This document shows, piece after piece, positions 8,505 through 16,959 of a stretch of 64,000 nucleotides of DNA. The stretch lies in contig JAVTVY010036923.1 of the NCBI GenBank assembly GCA_036873755.1, positions 1 to 64,000 of the forward strand, written 5' to 3'. Both the position numbers and the translations under genes were made by a program. Source of the DNA: Hanleya hanleyi. Lineage: Eukaryota > Mollusca > Polyplacophora > Lepidopleurida > Hanleyidae. Below the pieces are notes generated by a model. It was given only the letters and a program-made list of their open reading frames with translations. It did not search any database and was not told the DNA's origin. Position 1 is the stretch's first letter. Each line of letters starts with the position of its first letter.

Positions 8505-8542
8505 TGAATGGTACCACATTTCACTGTCTCTCGTATTTATAG
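8505..8542 (-). promoter_or_regulatory. Promoter module of paralog 1
   Basis: The block (plus strand) gtgaatg...cactgtctctcgtatttatag matches two further blocks before paralog 2. TATA (CTATAAATA, minus strand) occupies 8534-8542. Confidence 0.6.
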
Positions 8543-8567
8543 GGAGAACCCCGTGAGATCAAAAGGA

Positions 8568-9065
8568 TCAGGTGGTCATATCACTGGGCTGACTGAGTCT
8601 AGCCGGGTAATCAATGGCATCGTCGTCGGGTTCATGTAGTTGTTCATGGGATTCAGCCAGCGCGTCCTCAATAGCACGAGCCCACCCCAACTGGTGTGAT
8701 GATCGCTTGTCCGGTGTAAACAGCTGGTCCACAATAGGCACCACTTTCTCCAAGGCTGACCACAGATCGGGGTCTAGGGTGAAGCCTCGCGTAGCATCTT
8801 GGTAGCGGCCCAGGCGTAGGAAGAAGGTTGCACGGTATACGTAGATGGCATTGTCTATGTGGATGAGGTTTCCGTCGAGCTCGCCGCTCAACACCCGTTC
8901 AAATTTGATCCAGCCGTCACGAGGTAGCGCCACCGTATTCGATAAGGTCTCAGCGGGCGCCCAGCAAATATCTCCACGGTCTTCCACCAGGGTGACTTTA
9001 TCTTCATAGACGTGTAACCCCACCCGGGATGTAAGGGGCAGAATGGCTCGTAGGTCGGATGACAT
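8568..9065 (-). CDS. Paralog 2 of the same tandem family
   Basis: Seen: 165 residues, intact, alignable end to end with paralog 1 through GLHVYEDKVTLVEDRGDICW, LPRDGWIKFERVLSGELDGN and FTLDPDLWSALEKVVP. The C-terminal 45 residues are acidic and poorly conserved. Start: the box CATAAATA at 9117-9124 predicts initiation near 9094, below the ATG at 9101, so the ATG at 9065 (MSSDLRAIL) is preferred and gives matched N-termini in both paralogs. The pair must have arisen by tandem gene duplication with promoter included. Role unknown; a duplicated, intact, early-type gene next to the integrase suggests a regulatory or host-interaction job, which is speculation. Confidence 0.75.
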   Translation of the reverse strand: MSSDLRAILPLTSRVGLHVYEDKVTLVEDRGDICWAPAETLSNTVALPRDGWIKFERVLSGELDGNLIHIDNAIYVYRATFFLRLGRYQDATRGFTLDPDLWSALEKVVPIVDQLFTPDKRSSHQLGWARAIEDALAESHEQLHEPDDDAIDYPARLSQPSDMTT

Positions 9066-9086
9066 GCTTGCTCTAAATTTCGAACG

Positions 9087-9124
9087 GTGAATGACACACA
9101 CTCTGTCTGTCTCTCGTATTTATG
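9087..9124 (-). promoter_or_regulatory. Promoter module of paralog 2 (proximal copy)
   Basis: gtgaatgacacacactctgt plus ctctcgtatttatg on the plus strand; TATA variant CATAAATA on the minus strand at 9117-9124, about 55 nt before the ATG at 9065. Confidence 0.55.
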
Positions 9125-9164
9125 GGTAGGTCTCTCGGTGACACGGTTGACCCAATGACTAAGG

Positions 9165-9203
9165 GTAAATGACACACACTCTGTCTGACCCTGGTATTTA
9201 TAG
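9165..9203 (-). promoter_or_regulatory. Second, distal copy of the paralog promoter module
   Basis: gtaaatgacacacactctgt and ctggtatttatag repeat the proximal module about 79 bp upstream; TATA (CTATAAATA) at 9195-9203 on the minus strand. It begins 3 nt after the stop of the 108-residue gene. No separate gene fits between the two modules. Confidence 0.55.
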
Positions 9204-9205
9204 TG

Positions 9206-9532
9206 TCAATACCACAGCGCCAGGGTGAATAGGGCACAGACTAGTATGAGGCCAACCAGGCGGCGCTGGTTCCGGTGTGAGCGCTCCTGGTCCATAGCGC
9301 GAGCATCAAGGATGGCTGTCATAGTCCAGTAGTGGTGAGTGATGGCACGCCTCTCCATCGAGTGCACTCTGTGGAGGACCGCTTCTGTGAACTCGTTCAG
9401 GATGTGGCGTCGTCCCTCGTTGTCATCGCCATCTGCAAACATGAACCGGACCACTGCTCGGTAACCCGTGAATGAATTCACCGCGGTGGCATGCTGTAAA
9501 ATGCGAGTCGCATGGGGCTGGATCTCCGCCAT
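9206..9532 (-). CDS. Small tail-anchored protein of unknown function
   Basis: Not recognised. Seen: 108 residues, intact; a charged, helical body rich in Arg/His (HSMERRAITHHYWTMTAILD), a basic HRNQRR stop-transfer stretch, and a C-terminal hydrophobic helix (LVGLILVCALFTLALWY) running to the last residue. That is the layout of a tail-anchored membrane protein with the body in the cytosol. TATA (CTATAAAA, minus strand) at 9573-9580 stands about 45 nt before the ATG. First gene of the minus-strand series. Confidence 0.65.
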   Translation of the reverse strand: MAEIQPHATRILQHATAVNSFTGYRAVVRFMFADGDDNEGRRHILNEFTEAVLHRVHSMERRAITHHYWTMTAILDARAMDQERSHRNQRRLVGLILVCALFTLALWY

Positions 9533-9572
9533 GGCTCTGTAGAAATGAAGGTGTGGGATCCAGAGGGACGTG

Positions 9573-9580
9573 TTTTATAG
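9573..9580 (-). promoter_or_regulatory. TATA box of the tail-anchored protein gene
   Basis: CTATAAAA on the minus strand, expected initiation near 9550, 18 nt before the ATG at 9532. Confidence 0.55.
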
Positions 9581-10014
9581 ACCAGATGTAGCTCTACGGG
9601 TGTAGTCCGTGATACGTACTATTCTGATGGGTTAGTCCAAAAGAGGGAGCAACAACAACAACAACAACAACAACAACACAGATTACAGATCAATCCTTTT
9701 ATTATGCGTGAACAACATAGAAATGCATGTACTGACCTGTCTGTGGGGGTTTCCCACAATGGCGTTCACCTTCGCGTCTTTTCGTGTACGTCCGTGTCTT
9801 TTCGTTAAAGTCCGTGTCTTTTCGGTAAAGTCCGTGTCTTTTCGGATCGGTGACGTCCGTGTCTATCGTCCGGGCACTTCGCGTCTGCGCCTGCATTGGG
9901 TATGTATAAGGGTCTTCATACGCGCGCAATGCGGCTCAGTGGTACACCAGTACACCAGTCTCGATCCTCGACTTGGGGTAGAGTGTGCTAAAAATAGATT
10001 ACCAGCTAGCGTGC
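9581..10014. other. Divergent intergenic region with repeats
   Basis: Lies between the minus-strand series and the plus-strand zinc-finger gene. Holds (AAC)n at 9651-9678 and a 20-bp direct repeat at about 9771-9864 (core tccgtgtcttttcg, four to five units). No gene is evident. A shared control region or replication-related site is possible but unproven. Confidence 0.6.
9771..9864. repeat. 20-bp tandem repeat in the divergent promoter region
   Basis: Core gtccgtgtcttttcggtaaa, recurring at about 9798, 9818 and 9838 with a degenerate unit on each side. Confidence 0.8.
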
Positions 10015-10022
10015 TATAAAAG
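10015..10022 (+). promoter_or_regulatory. TATA box of the zinc-finger gene
   Basis: TATAAAAG, 46 nt before the ATG at 10068. Confidence 0.65.
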
Positions 10023-10067
10023 GGAAGCGGCCTTGCCACTTCATCAGACACTCTATCAACCACCAAG

Positions 10068-10988
10068 ATGTTCACTTGCACAACTTGCCAGAAGCAGTTT
10101 ACTCGTCTAGATAATTTACGACGCCACGAGGCCTCCACCCACAACGATGGACTGTATACTTGTATAACCTGCGCACGGTCATTTAATCGGGAAGATGCTT
10201 TACTGCGCCACGAACGTTCAGTTCATGGGCCATCCAAGCGTCCATGCGATGATTGTGATCAACTCTTCAAACGACGCAGTCAGTTGCTGCGACACCAACG
10301 GTTGATTCATGCCTATGAGCATGAACGACAACTTCCTACTGAAGAGGAGCCACGGAAGGTGAGATCCAGTGAAGATAAGCCCGGGGAGACGAACGCCACT
10401 GGTGATGCGATGAAGGAGAGCCCGCCTATACCCACAGTTGAGAAGAGCCTGAATATCCACCCGGACCCCAGCGTTACGGTTTCGAGTCCTGACAACATCG
10501 AACATTTTCTGGTGGAGCCCATAAATGTTCCTAACGATCTCTTACAGGACAACCATCCAATCAGTGACATCGATCGGCGCCATTGGTCCATGACACGGTA
10601 CTGTTTCCACCCTCAAGATATCTACAATTTCCCACTGACCAACCGCACCTGTCTACGCAGCTACGTGGAAGCCATCTTCAATGATCAAACTACGGCCTTT
10701 ACATTGAATGTCGCTTTCGGGTACATCTTACGTCACAAAAAGACGGACCAGTTACAGTATTATTATCCCAGTGCCAACAACCATGTGTTTGACCAGCCGG
10801 TCACCATCATTAACCGGGGGTCACTAGAGACGATGCTGGAGATACTGGACACCGTGGAACCCTTGAGATGGGCGCATCGTCAACGCCCCAACATTCAATG
10901 GGTGGTAGAGAGGGTAACCAATGTCACGTTTTTCCTGACCAAGCTGACCGATCACCCCCATCGGTTGAATGCGTCACCCGTGCACTGA
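10068..10988 (+). CDS. C2H2 zinc-finger protein with Polinton-associated C-terminal domain
   Basis: Seen: 306 residues, intact. Three C2H2 fingers at residues 4-25 (C4, C7, H20, H25), 32-53 (C32, C35, H48, H53) and 60-81 (C60, C63, H76, H81). An acidic/proline linker covers about 82-165. A C-terminal domain follows with RHWSMTRYCFHPQDIYNF, YILRHKK, YYYPSANN and RPNIQWVVERVTNVTFF. I know this C-terminal pattern from uncharacterised zinc-finger proteins linked to Mavericks in many invertebrates (established to me as a recurrent association, function unknown). The only gene on the plus strand, with its own TATA box and poly(A) signal, so probably separately regulated. A DNA-binding regulator is the natural inference. 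The start is the first ATG after the TATA box and opens directly into finger 1. Confidence 0.85.
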   Translation: MFTCTTCQKQFTRLDNLRRHEASTHNDGLYTCITCARSFNREDALLRHERSVHGPSKRPCDDCDQLFKRRSQLLRHQRLIHAYEHERQLPTEEEPRKVRSSEDKPGETNATGDAMKESPPIPTVEKSLNIHPDPSVTVSSPDNIEHFLVEPINVPNDLLQDNHPISDIDRRHWSMTRYCFHPQDIYNFPLTNRTCLRSYVEAIFNDQTTAFTLNVAFGYILRHKKTDQLQYYYPSANNHVFDQPVTIINRGSLETMLEILDTVEPLRWAHRQRPNIQWVVERVTNVTFFLTKLTDHPHRLNASPVH

Positions 10989-11085
10989 TGAATATCATGC
11001 CGTACACACACACACTCTATGTCTACATGCTGCTCGCTGACTTGAGCTCAGTAAACACTTGACCTAATGTGACAATGTGTTAAAT

Positions 11086-11091
11086 AATAAA
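11086..11091 (+). terminator. Poly(A) signal of the zinc-finger gene
   Basis: AATAAA about 100 nt after the TGA. Confidence 0.6.
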
Positions 11092-11137
11092 ACATGGTGT
11101 TTGATATTTCAATTTGTTTTGCTGTGAACATACTAAA

Positions 11138-11171
11138 CATACCCAGGGCGGCTCCCCCCAGCCTGGGTATG
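11138..11171. repeat. Hairpin with perfect 9-bp stem
   Basis: CATACCCAG pairs with CTGGGTATG across a 16-nt C/G-rich loop, just beyond the zinc-finger poly(A) signal. It may mark the end of the viral element. Confidence 0.7.
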
Positions 11172-11445
11172 ATGTAACATTGGGGTAATAAACTATATAA
11201 ATATTACTAAACTTGTTGTTCCCAAAACGGCTATTTTCATACCCTTCGGCCACCGCGCATGCGCAGAAGGCCGATATGTCAACCCCACACTCAGCCCATT
11301 AGATGCCCCTTCACATAAGCTTCACTTGGATACCTCACTCGACCCCATCGGACCATTTTATCTAGGAACTACTTTTTCTCCGCGGAAGGTTTTTCCCGCG
11401 ACCGAATCACCGCCAGACATGACCGCGGATGAATACATCTTTCAC
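11172..11445. other. Right flank without gene
   Basis: No gene seen. Contains tgcgcatgcgca-like CpG palindrome near 11258-11268 and AATAAA near 11187. Transition from element to host DNA probably lies here. Confidence 0.4.
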
Positions 11446-11805
11446 AGCCGCCATCTTAAACCCACCACCCACCACCACCACAGCCGCCATCTTAAACCCA
11501 CCACCCACCACCACCACAGCCGCCATCTTAAACCCACCACCCACCACCACCACAGCCGCCATATTAAACCCACCACCCACCACCACCACAGCCGCCATCT
11601 TAAACCCACCACCCACCACCACCACAGCCGCCATGTTAAACCCACCACCCACCACCACCACAGCCGCCATCTTAAACCCACCACCCACCACCACCACAGC
11701 CGCCATCTTAAACCCACCACCCACCACCACCACAGCCGCCACCTTAAACCCACCACCCACCACCACCACAGCCGCCATCTTAAACCCACCACCCACCACC
11801 ACCAC
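11446..11805. repeat. 36-bp x 10 minisatellite carrying YY1-like sites
   Basis: Ten exact-length units of 36 bp, each agccgccatcttaaaccc plus accacccaccaccacc-type spacer, with single-base variants (CATATT in unit 4, CATGTT in unit 6, CACCTT in unit 9). GCCGCCATCTT is the reverse complement of the YY1/Pho consensus AAGATGGCGGC. Because 36 is a multiple of three and the unit has no stop in several frames, long repetitive open frames result; I do not regard them as genes. Confidence 0.95.
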
Positions 11806-12190
11806 ACCCCATGTGACACAATACTCGCTTCTGATTGGCTGTCGCGTGTGACCTCCACGTGTCCTCCACAAAATATGCAAATTTCTGAGGTCAATAAGAA
11901 GTTAAATACGCTTTGTATACTACTAAGAGTAATGCTCGACAATTAAGTGGAAAACCTGTATCAGTTCTGATTATTGACCGAATATGTGGATCGCACACGT
12001 TTTTATATTGTCCCTTATGTTTATATTCATGCCTAAGCTTTGACCAATACAGTATAATTCCCTGTTCCTGTATTATTTGAATGTTCATCTGTCATATTTG
12101 CGTGATTGACAATTCGAATATAACTTGACCGTTCTATCAGAATCGTCAGTTTTGCTTGATAACGAAACTCGGTAAGGACACCCAAACTTA
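11806..12190. other. Unassigned host DNA
   Basis: AT-rich. One CTGATTGGCTG (inverted CCAAT) at about 11830. No gene seen. Confidence 0.5.
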
Positions 12191-12262
12191 AAGAATATGG
12201 AATTACAAGCGTCTGGTCCGTCATTCATAATTCAACCGTCGTCAGTCCATTAGAAAACCGAT
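12190..12262 (-). mobile_element. 3'-end fragment of the RT element family
   Basis: acaagcgtctggtccgtcat and the following stretch match the 3' terminus of the reverse-transcriptase family copies at 33.74 and 49.44 kb. Confidence 0.7.
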
Positions 12263-13856
12263 TGCTGTGTACACTTTATGTTTGTTGACAAATTTATGGA
12301 TACATTGTCCTTATATTTGAATTTGCATCGGAGCCTCCCCGCGAGACTCTTGTTATATAATGTTCAATCTGGATTCTTCCAATTCCAACAATGGTGCGAA
12401 GTTATCATCCACAATCGCATTTGCGTCTAACGATGATAGATGGCGAATGAGAAGAAACATGCTTCTCGGTGGTTGCCCCAGTTGAGTGAATGAACTTATT
12501 ACGGTAGATAATATAAAGTTGTGCGATTTCAAACGCTACCTGATCACTGACATGTTATGTTAATATCCACGAATACAAAATGTAAGGACCCCTACCTTTG
12601 CCTGACTATTAGGCCTCTCCAATCTACTGTCCATTAGCCATTATACTATTGTCAGAAGCAATGAAGCTCAATTTAGTTAAGTTACCGTGTTGTCAAACTC
12701 GAAATGTTTTTTTATATGTTCTATGGTAATGCTCGTTGGATTACTGCCGCGAAAATTGTAGCTAAATTCAACCACCTATTTGGTACTCATGAACCGCAGA
12801 CGCATGCTGTTGATCACAAAACACCATTGAAGTATTTTAGTCCCTTGACTTCCGGCGAACATAATGTTCAATTTGATTAGTAATTATACATGACTACATG
12901 GACAAAGTATGGCTTGTGATATATTTCAAAATGTTTCCTATGTATCTCCCAAAATATCAAGGAATGTTTTCTAATTTTTATAGGAATCAAATCTGGACCA
13001 GTTTGATTTCCCGCCTCTAATATTCGCTGTGATTATGTCGGGCGAATGACCTCGATAAAAATGGTGGCGAATGTATGCTTAATTATTCAATGTTTGAGCG
13101 GAAAGCTAGGCTACCTGGCGTGGTGGGTCATTTGTTGAGGCGAATATTAGGGATATAGTTTCCCCAAAGTGTGATGAGTCGATTTACTACATTTTAAACA
13201 AGGCCGTTTTTTATAGATTTCTGACCTGTATTGATTCAGAAAATATATATATAACGGAACCGTTGAAATCATGCATCGAAAATCTACTTCACATACAACA
13301 CGACGTATGTTCGTTCATATTCAGTGGGAACATCATGATGCGACGCGAAATAGCAAACCAGTGGGCATGAACAAATACTGCACCATTCCACCGTCATCTC
13401 ACAATCAGTCAAATGGCAGGCAATGGATCGGTCAATTATCAAACATTTTATCCATATCACACAGTAACTCTGTAACGTCATACGATGTGTTAGGCCAGAA
13501 AATAGCCGGAGATTTACGCGAGGAATTTTATTTATCCCCTAGTGTACTTTTGTGTTGATGCCAGTATAACGCGGAATTTCGTAAGGCGCCAGAAATATTT
13601 TTGTGGTTCTTTATCGACAGGCCAAATCGGAGTCGGCATTGGGCAATTAAACCTCAACATAATGTTACGTGGCGGCACATTGGTCTACATGCTCTTCAAT
13701 CACCCGAGGGTTAATTAACTTGAACGGAAGCTCGTCTGTTGCTCGTGTGTTGATAATCAGCTGATTAATTGTGCAAATTGGACAATCTTTTTGAAGAATT
13801 TTCTGCATAGATCAGATATTATTATGATTAACATACATGCATGAGTTAAATATTAA
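12263..13856. other. Unassigned host DNA
   Basis: AT-rich, no exon, RNA gene or repeat that I can name. A 95-codon open frame at 13271-13558 has no recognisable motif. Confidence 0.5.
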
Positions 13857-14439
13857 CCCTATATGGCATGGGCAGTTCGGGAGCTGTCCCGGCCTGGGAG
13901 GGAGGGGGGGGGGGCGAAATTAAGCCCCCCCCCTAATTATTCTTCTTAACCCTTGAGCTAGCGGGACGGAAACTTATCACCTTATACCCTTGGGTCAAGC
14001 CCTACCAGAGAATCTAAGAAAATCCAAGACGGCCGCTTTGTTGACGTCACAGTGACGTCATTCTCAAGCACGGCATTTTGGGGTCGATTTTTCGGTCAAA
14101 ATTTTCGAATTTTTTATGTATGCAATTTCCCCACAACAATTGCGTGATAAATTAGTAAATATTAGTCTGATATTAAATAAAATAGTATTTGCTCACTTTC
14201 CGTATCGGAAAAACAGAAATTTTGAAGGAAAATGACGAAAACATCACTCTTCTGGTAACCCAGGTGTCCGCCATCTTGAATTTACCCATGGACTTATGTT
14301 CGGGGGTTATGCAAATAGGCTCAACATGACCTCAATATGATAATCTATAAAGTCACGCAGTGTTAGCTCTTAATTTTTTGTCTTTACGGAGATAGCGCAG
14401 AAAGTTTGGTAGCCCCCCCCCCCACCAGGCCTGGTAGGG
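13857..14439. mobile_element. piggyBac-like non-autonomous element flanked by TTAA
   Basis: 583 bp bounded by TTAA at 13853-13856 and 14440-14443, with CCCTA...TAGGG ends. TTAA duplication and CCY ends are the signature of piggyBac. Related copies start at about 25741 and 27981. Contains G/C homopolymer runs near both ends and no transposase. Confidence 0.7.
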
Positions 14440-14443
14440 TTAA

Positions 14444-15207
14444 CTGGGCAAGATGAGACATTCTCTTAGGAAGACCAGTCGGACCGGAGATTACAGATCA
14501 TATCACTCTCTGTATGAATACATTCATTAGATATGGAGACCGTGACAGAATTTTGGATATAACGATCGGCTAAATTAAATAACATTTTTAGCGTTTCTAT
14601 ACGCACGATTTGGACATAGCTGTATAAAAACAGACAAAAACCATAACACAAAGCTGACGTTGCGTTGAAGATTCTACAAAAATAGAAAAGCTATGAAGAA
14701 GTTTTCAATTAGATTTGAAACAGCTGGAAGTATCTCCAACGAAACGTCATCTCCAGGGCAATAAAAGAAGTTAGCAATAAAATAGTCGTGTATTATATAC
14801 TTCGACAAATATATGCCTGTCAAAGATATTTTGGATATAACTTACCATTAGGGTAAAGCCCACCCTATCGATATTGAAGAGAAACTGTCGGAAGTTACTG
14901 TCACTATGGTTCAAAAGCAAAACTAAGTCTGTATTTTTATCTATAGTGGTAATTGTTTGTAAGTGGGTACATGAGCGGGAAGTTACAGGAGTCATGCATT
15001 GGAGTATATTTTCATGTTAACACATATCCGACCATTTGTAAGCAATTTGTGTCCAGGTTTTACATGTACCTATGCAAGTTTTCAATTGAGTAAATTTTTG
15101 GCAAGGACGGTCATATCACGGTGATATGACCCAACACTTATGTACATGTATCCGACGTACATGTATCATGGCAGTCATGTGTCATCTGCAGCAAATCTGG
15201 CAACAAT
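14444..15207. other. Unassigned host DNA
   Basis: No gene. A palindromic cluster of 'atgtacatgtat' words lies near 15140-15170. Confidence 0.45.
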
Positions 15208-15670
15208 AAAAAGACCTGGCGCGGTTTAGTGGGGTTTTGGCTTCCATGAGGTGCAGCTTGGAAGGCTAAATTGGAGTATCATGTATACGGAAATAAATTT
15301 CAGTTGGCTTAATATATAATATTTTGTTGCATGGTCTGAGTATTTTCTATGACCTGGCTCTTGGGATTATTGAATAATGGCATCTTGAAGCAATGAACTT
15401 GTGCAAGGCCTTTCAAGACGAAAACAACACCTGTAGAATTTTCACCTGGAAATAGGCAATTTTGCACAAATCCACTACTTCAAAATGCTCTTGTAGTACA
15501 AAAACTATATACCTGGACCCAATACCTGGAAAATACTCAGCTCATATGACAAGATTATATACTTTAAGTTGACTGAGAATCTATTTCTTGTGAGATATTT
15601 CATTTTGGCACCCTAAACCACAACTCCTTTAGTGAGGCCAAAACCTCACTAAACCTCGCCAGGTCCTTTT
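15208..15670. mobile_element. Small DNA element with about 38-bp terminal inverted repeats
   Basis: The left end aaaaagacctggcgcggttt and right end (reverse complement aaaaggacctggcgaggttt) continue as inverted repeats through ...agtgaggttttggc. 463 bp, no coding capacity. I saw no clear target duplication, so the superfamily is open. Confidence 0.7.
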
Positions 15671-16959
15671 CTTCAAAATGTCGCTAAAAATCTCACCTAA
15701 AATGATATTCCTTCACATCCATGCTATTATTCGTCGCGGAAAGTAAATGACATTTCCAAAGGATATATTGCGCTGGTCTATTTTGAAGTCCATTGATCTT
15801 TGTTTTATACTTCCAGGAAAATAATAATGGATGAAATCATTCATCGTTTTGGTGAAATACATTGAATATTATATAATGAGGATATGTTTAACTGCATAGG
15901 TCCACGTCGACTCTGTAGTTATAGGAAGCAATAGCTATATAAAGAGTACCCCAGAAAACAATAGCTGTTGGTCAATTGGCGTGTTTCAGTGCCATAAGTT
16001 TCTTTGTGCAGGATTTGGGCGTAGCTGTATGAAAACAAACAAAATCCTGTCTGAAAATAACATACTAAAGGAGTTACATTAATTCTGTCCATTAAACCTT
16101 CAATCGTCTACCGTGCAAATTGGGAACGGTTCAATTTATACCCGCGGCTGTACAGCCTCAGATCACACGTTAACACACACATACAACGCCACACTGCCAT
16201 ATTGCACGCGTTTTTTACATTCAAAATAGAAAACCTCCCCCGAAAGGCATTCTCCCTAATTACGAATTCATTCCAGCTGTACATGCATGGCGCCTCAAGA
16301 AGGGAAAACAACAACACGTCTTAAGTATTTCACAAGACATTGACTTTGCGGACACGGAATATCACAGAAAATTAGCGCTATTCGAAGAAATTAATTTTAA
16401 GATAATGCCACCTCCATGTATAATATGTCACGCTTGGATTATGGCCCTACAACCTTTAGCATCCAACAATGCTTTACGTGGCATTATTGACGTCAATATT
16501 CCCTAATTTAATTAGCGAAGTATTGTTAACAATCCAGAGACAATAAACGCGAGTACACACTTCGGGTTTCATCGTCAGAAGCTGTTTTGGATCAGTAAGG
16601 CATTTGGGATTCTGTAAAAAAAGCTTTAATTAAGCAGACACTATAGTGTCCGGTGACACATATGCGATAAGGTCACACACTCTGAAAACGATCTCCAGCG
16701 ATGAAATGTCGAACTCCTCTTTCCATCTTAACTCGGCGACGAGGTTTAACCTATATCATTGTGTTTTTACCCTACTGTGGAGGGTGTTACGCAACACTTC
16801 CTGGTGCTTTTAATATCCTTTAATATGGGCCAGGGTGTTAATTTACACTCTATATATAGAGGGTGTTAAAATACACCCTAGAGTGTTCATCTACACCTCT
16901 GGTTTTATGAGACGGGCTGTTGATTAACATCGTATGTTCATATGATTATACCCATACCA
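15671..16959. other. Unassigned host DNA
   Basis: No gene. Around 16830-16905 the word agggtgtta recurs in both orientations around tatatatag, forming short hairpins. Confidence 0.45.

Larger units (their letters stand above)
1320..11100. mobile_element. Endogenous Maverick/Polinton (adintovirus-like) element, decayed
   Basis: Seen: on the minus strand lie an rve-type integrase with chromodomain, an A32/FtsK-HerA-type packaging ATPase, double-jelly-roll-type major capsid, penton, pVI-like and pX-like peptides and an adenain-type protease; on the plus strand a C2H2 zinc-finger gene. This gene set defines Maverick/Polinton elements and adintoviruses (established knowledge). The coding block is visibly richer in G+C than the AT-rich DNA beyond 12 kb. 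Boundaries are approximate: I could not find convincing terminal inverted repeats or a target duplication, so the limits are set by the poly(A) signal left of the protease and by the end of the zinc-finger transcript. No DNA polymerase B is present in the window. At least 11 frameshifts or stops mark it as non-functional as assembled, unless some are sequence errors. Confidence 0.9.

Noticed and set aside
8888..9175. 95-codon minus frame overlapping paralog 2
   Set aside because: Runs in another frame through paralog 2, which aligns end to end with paralog 1; the extra frame has no counterpart there.
11326..11946. Long His/Thr/Pro-repeat open frames on both strands across 11.33-11.95 kb
   Set aside because: They are produced by the 36-bp minisatellite, whose length is a multiple of three and which lacks stops in several frames. 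No start context, promoter or non-repeat domain.
1..12000. Terminal inverted repeats of the viral element
   Set aside because: I compared 1-1330 with the reverse complement of 11.0-12.0 kb by eye and found only short chance matches such as CCAAT boxes. A dot plot would be needed; a match of more than 50 bp would define the ends.
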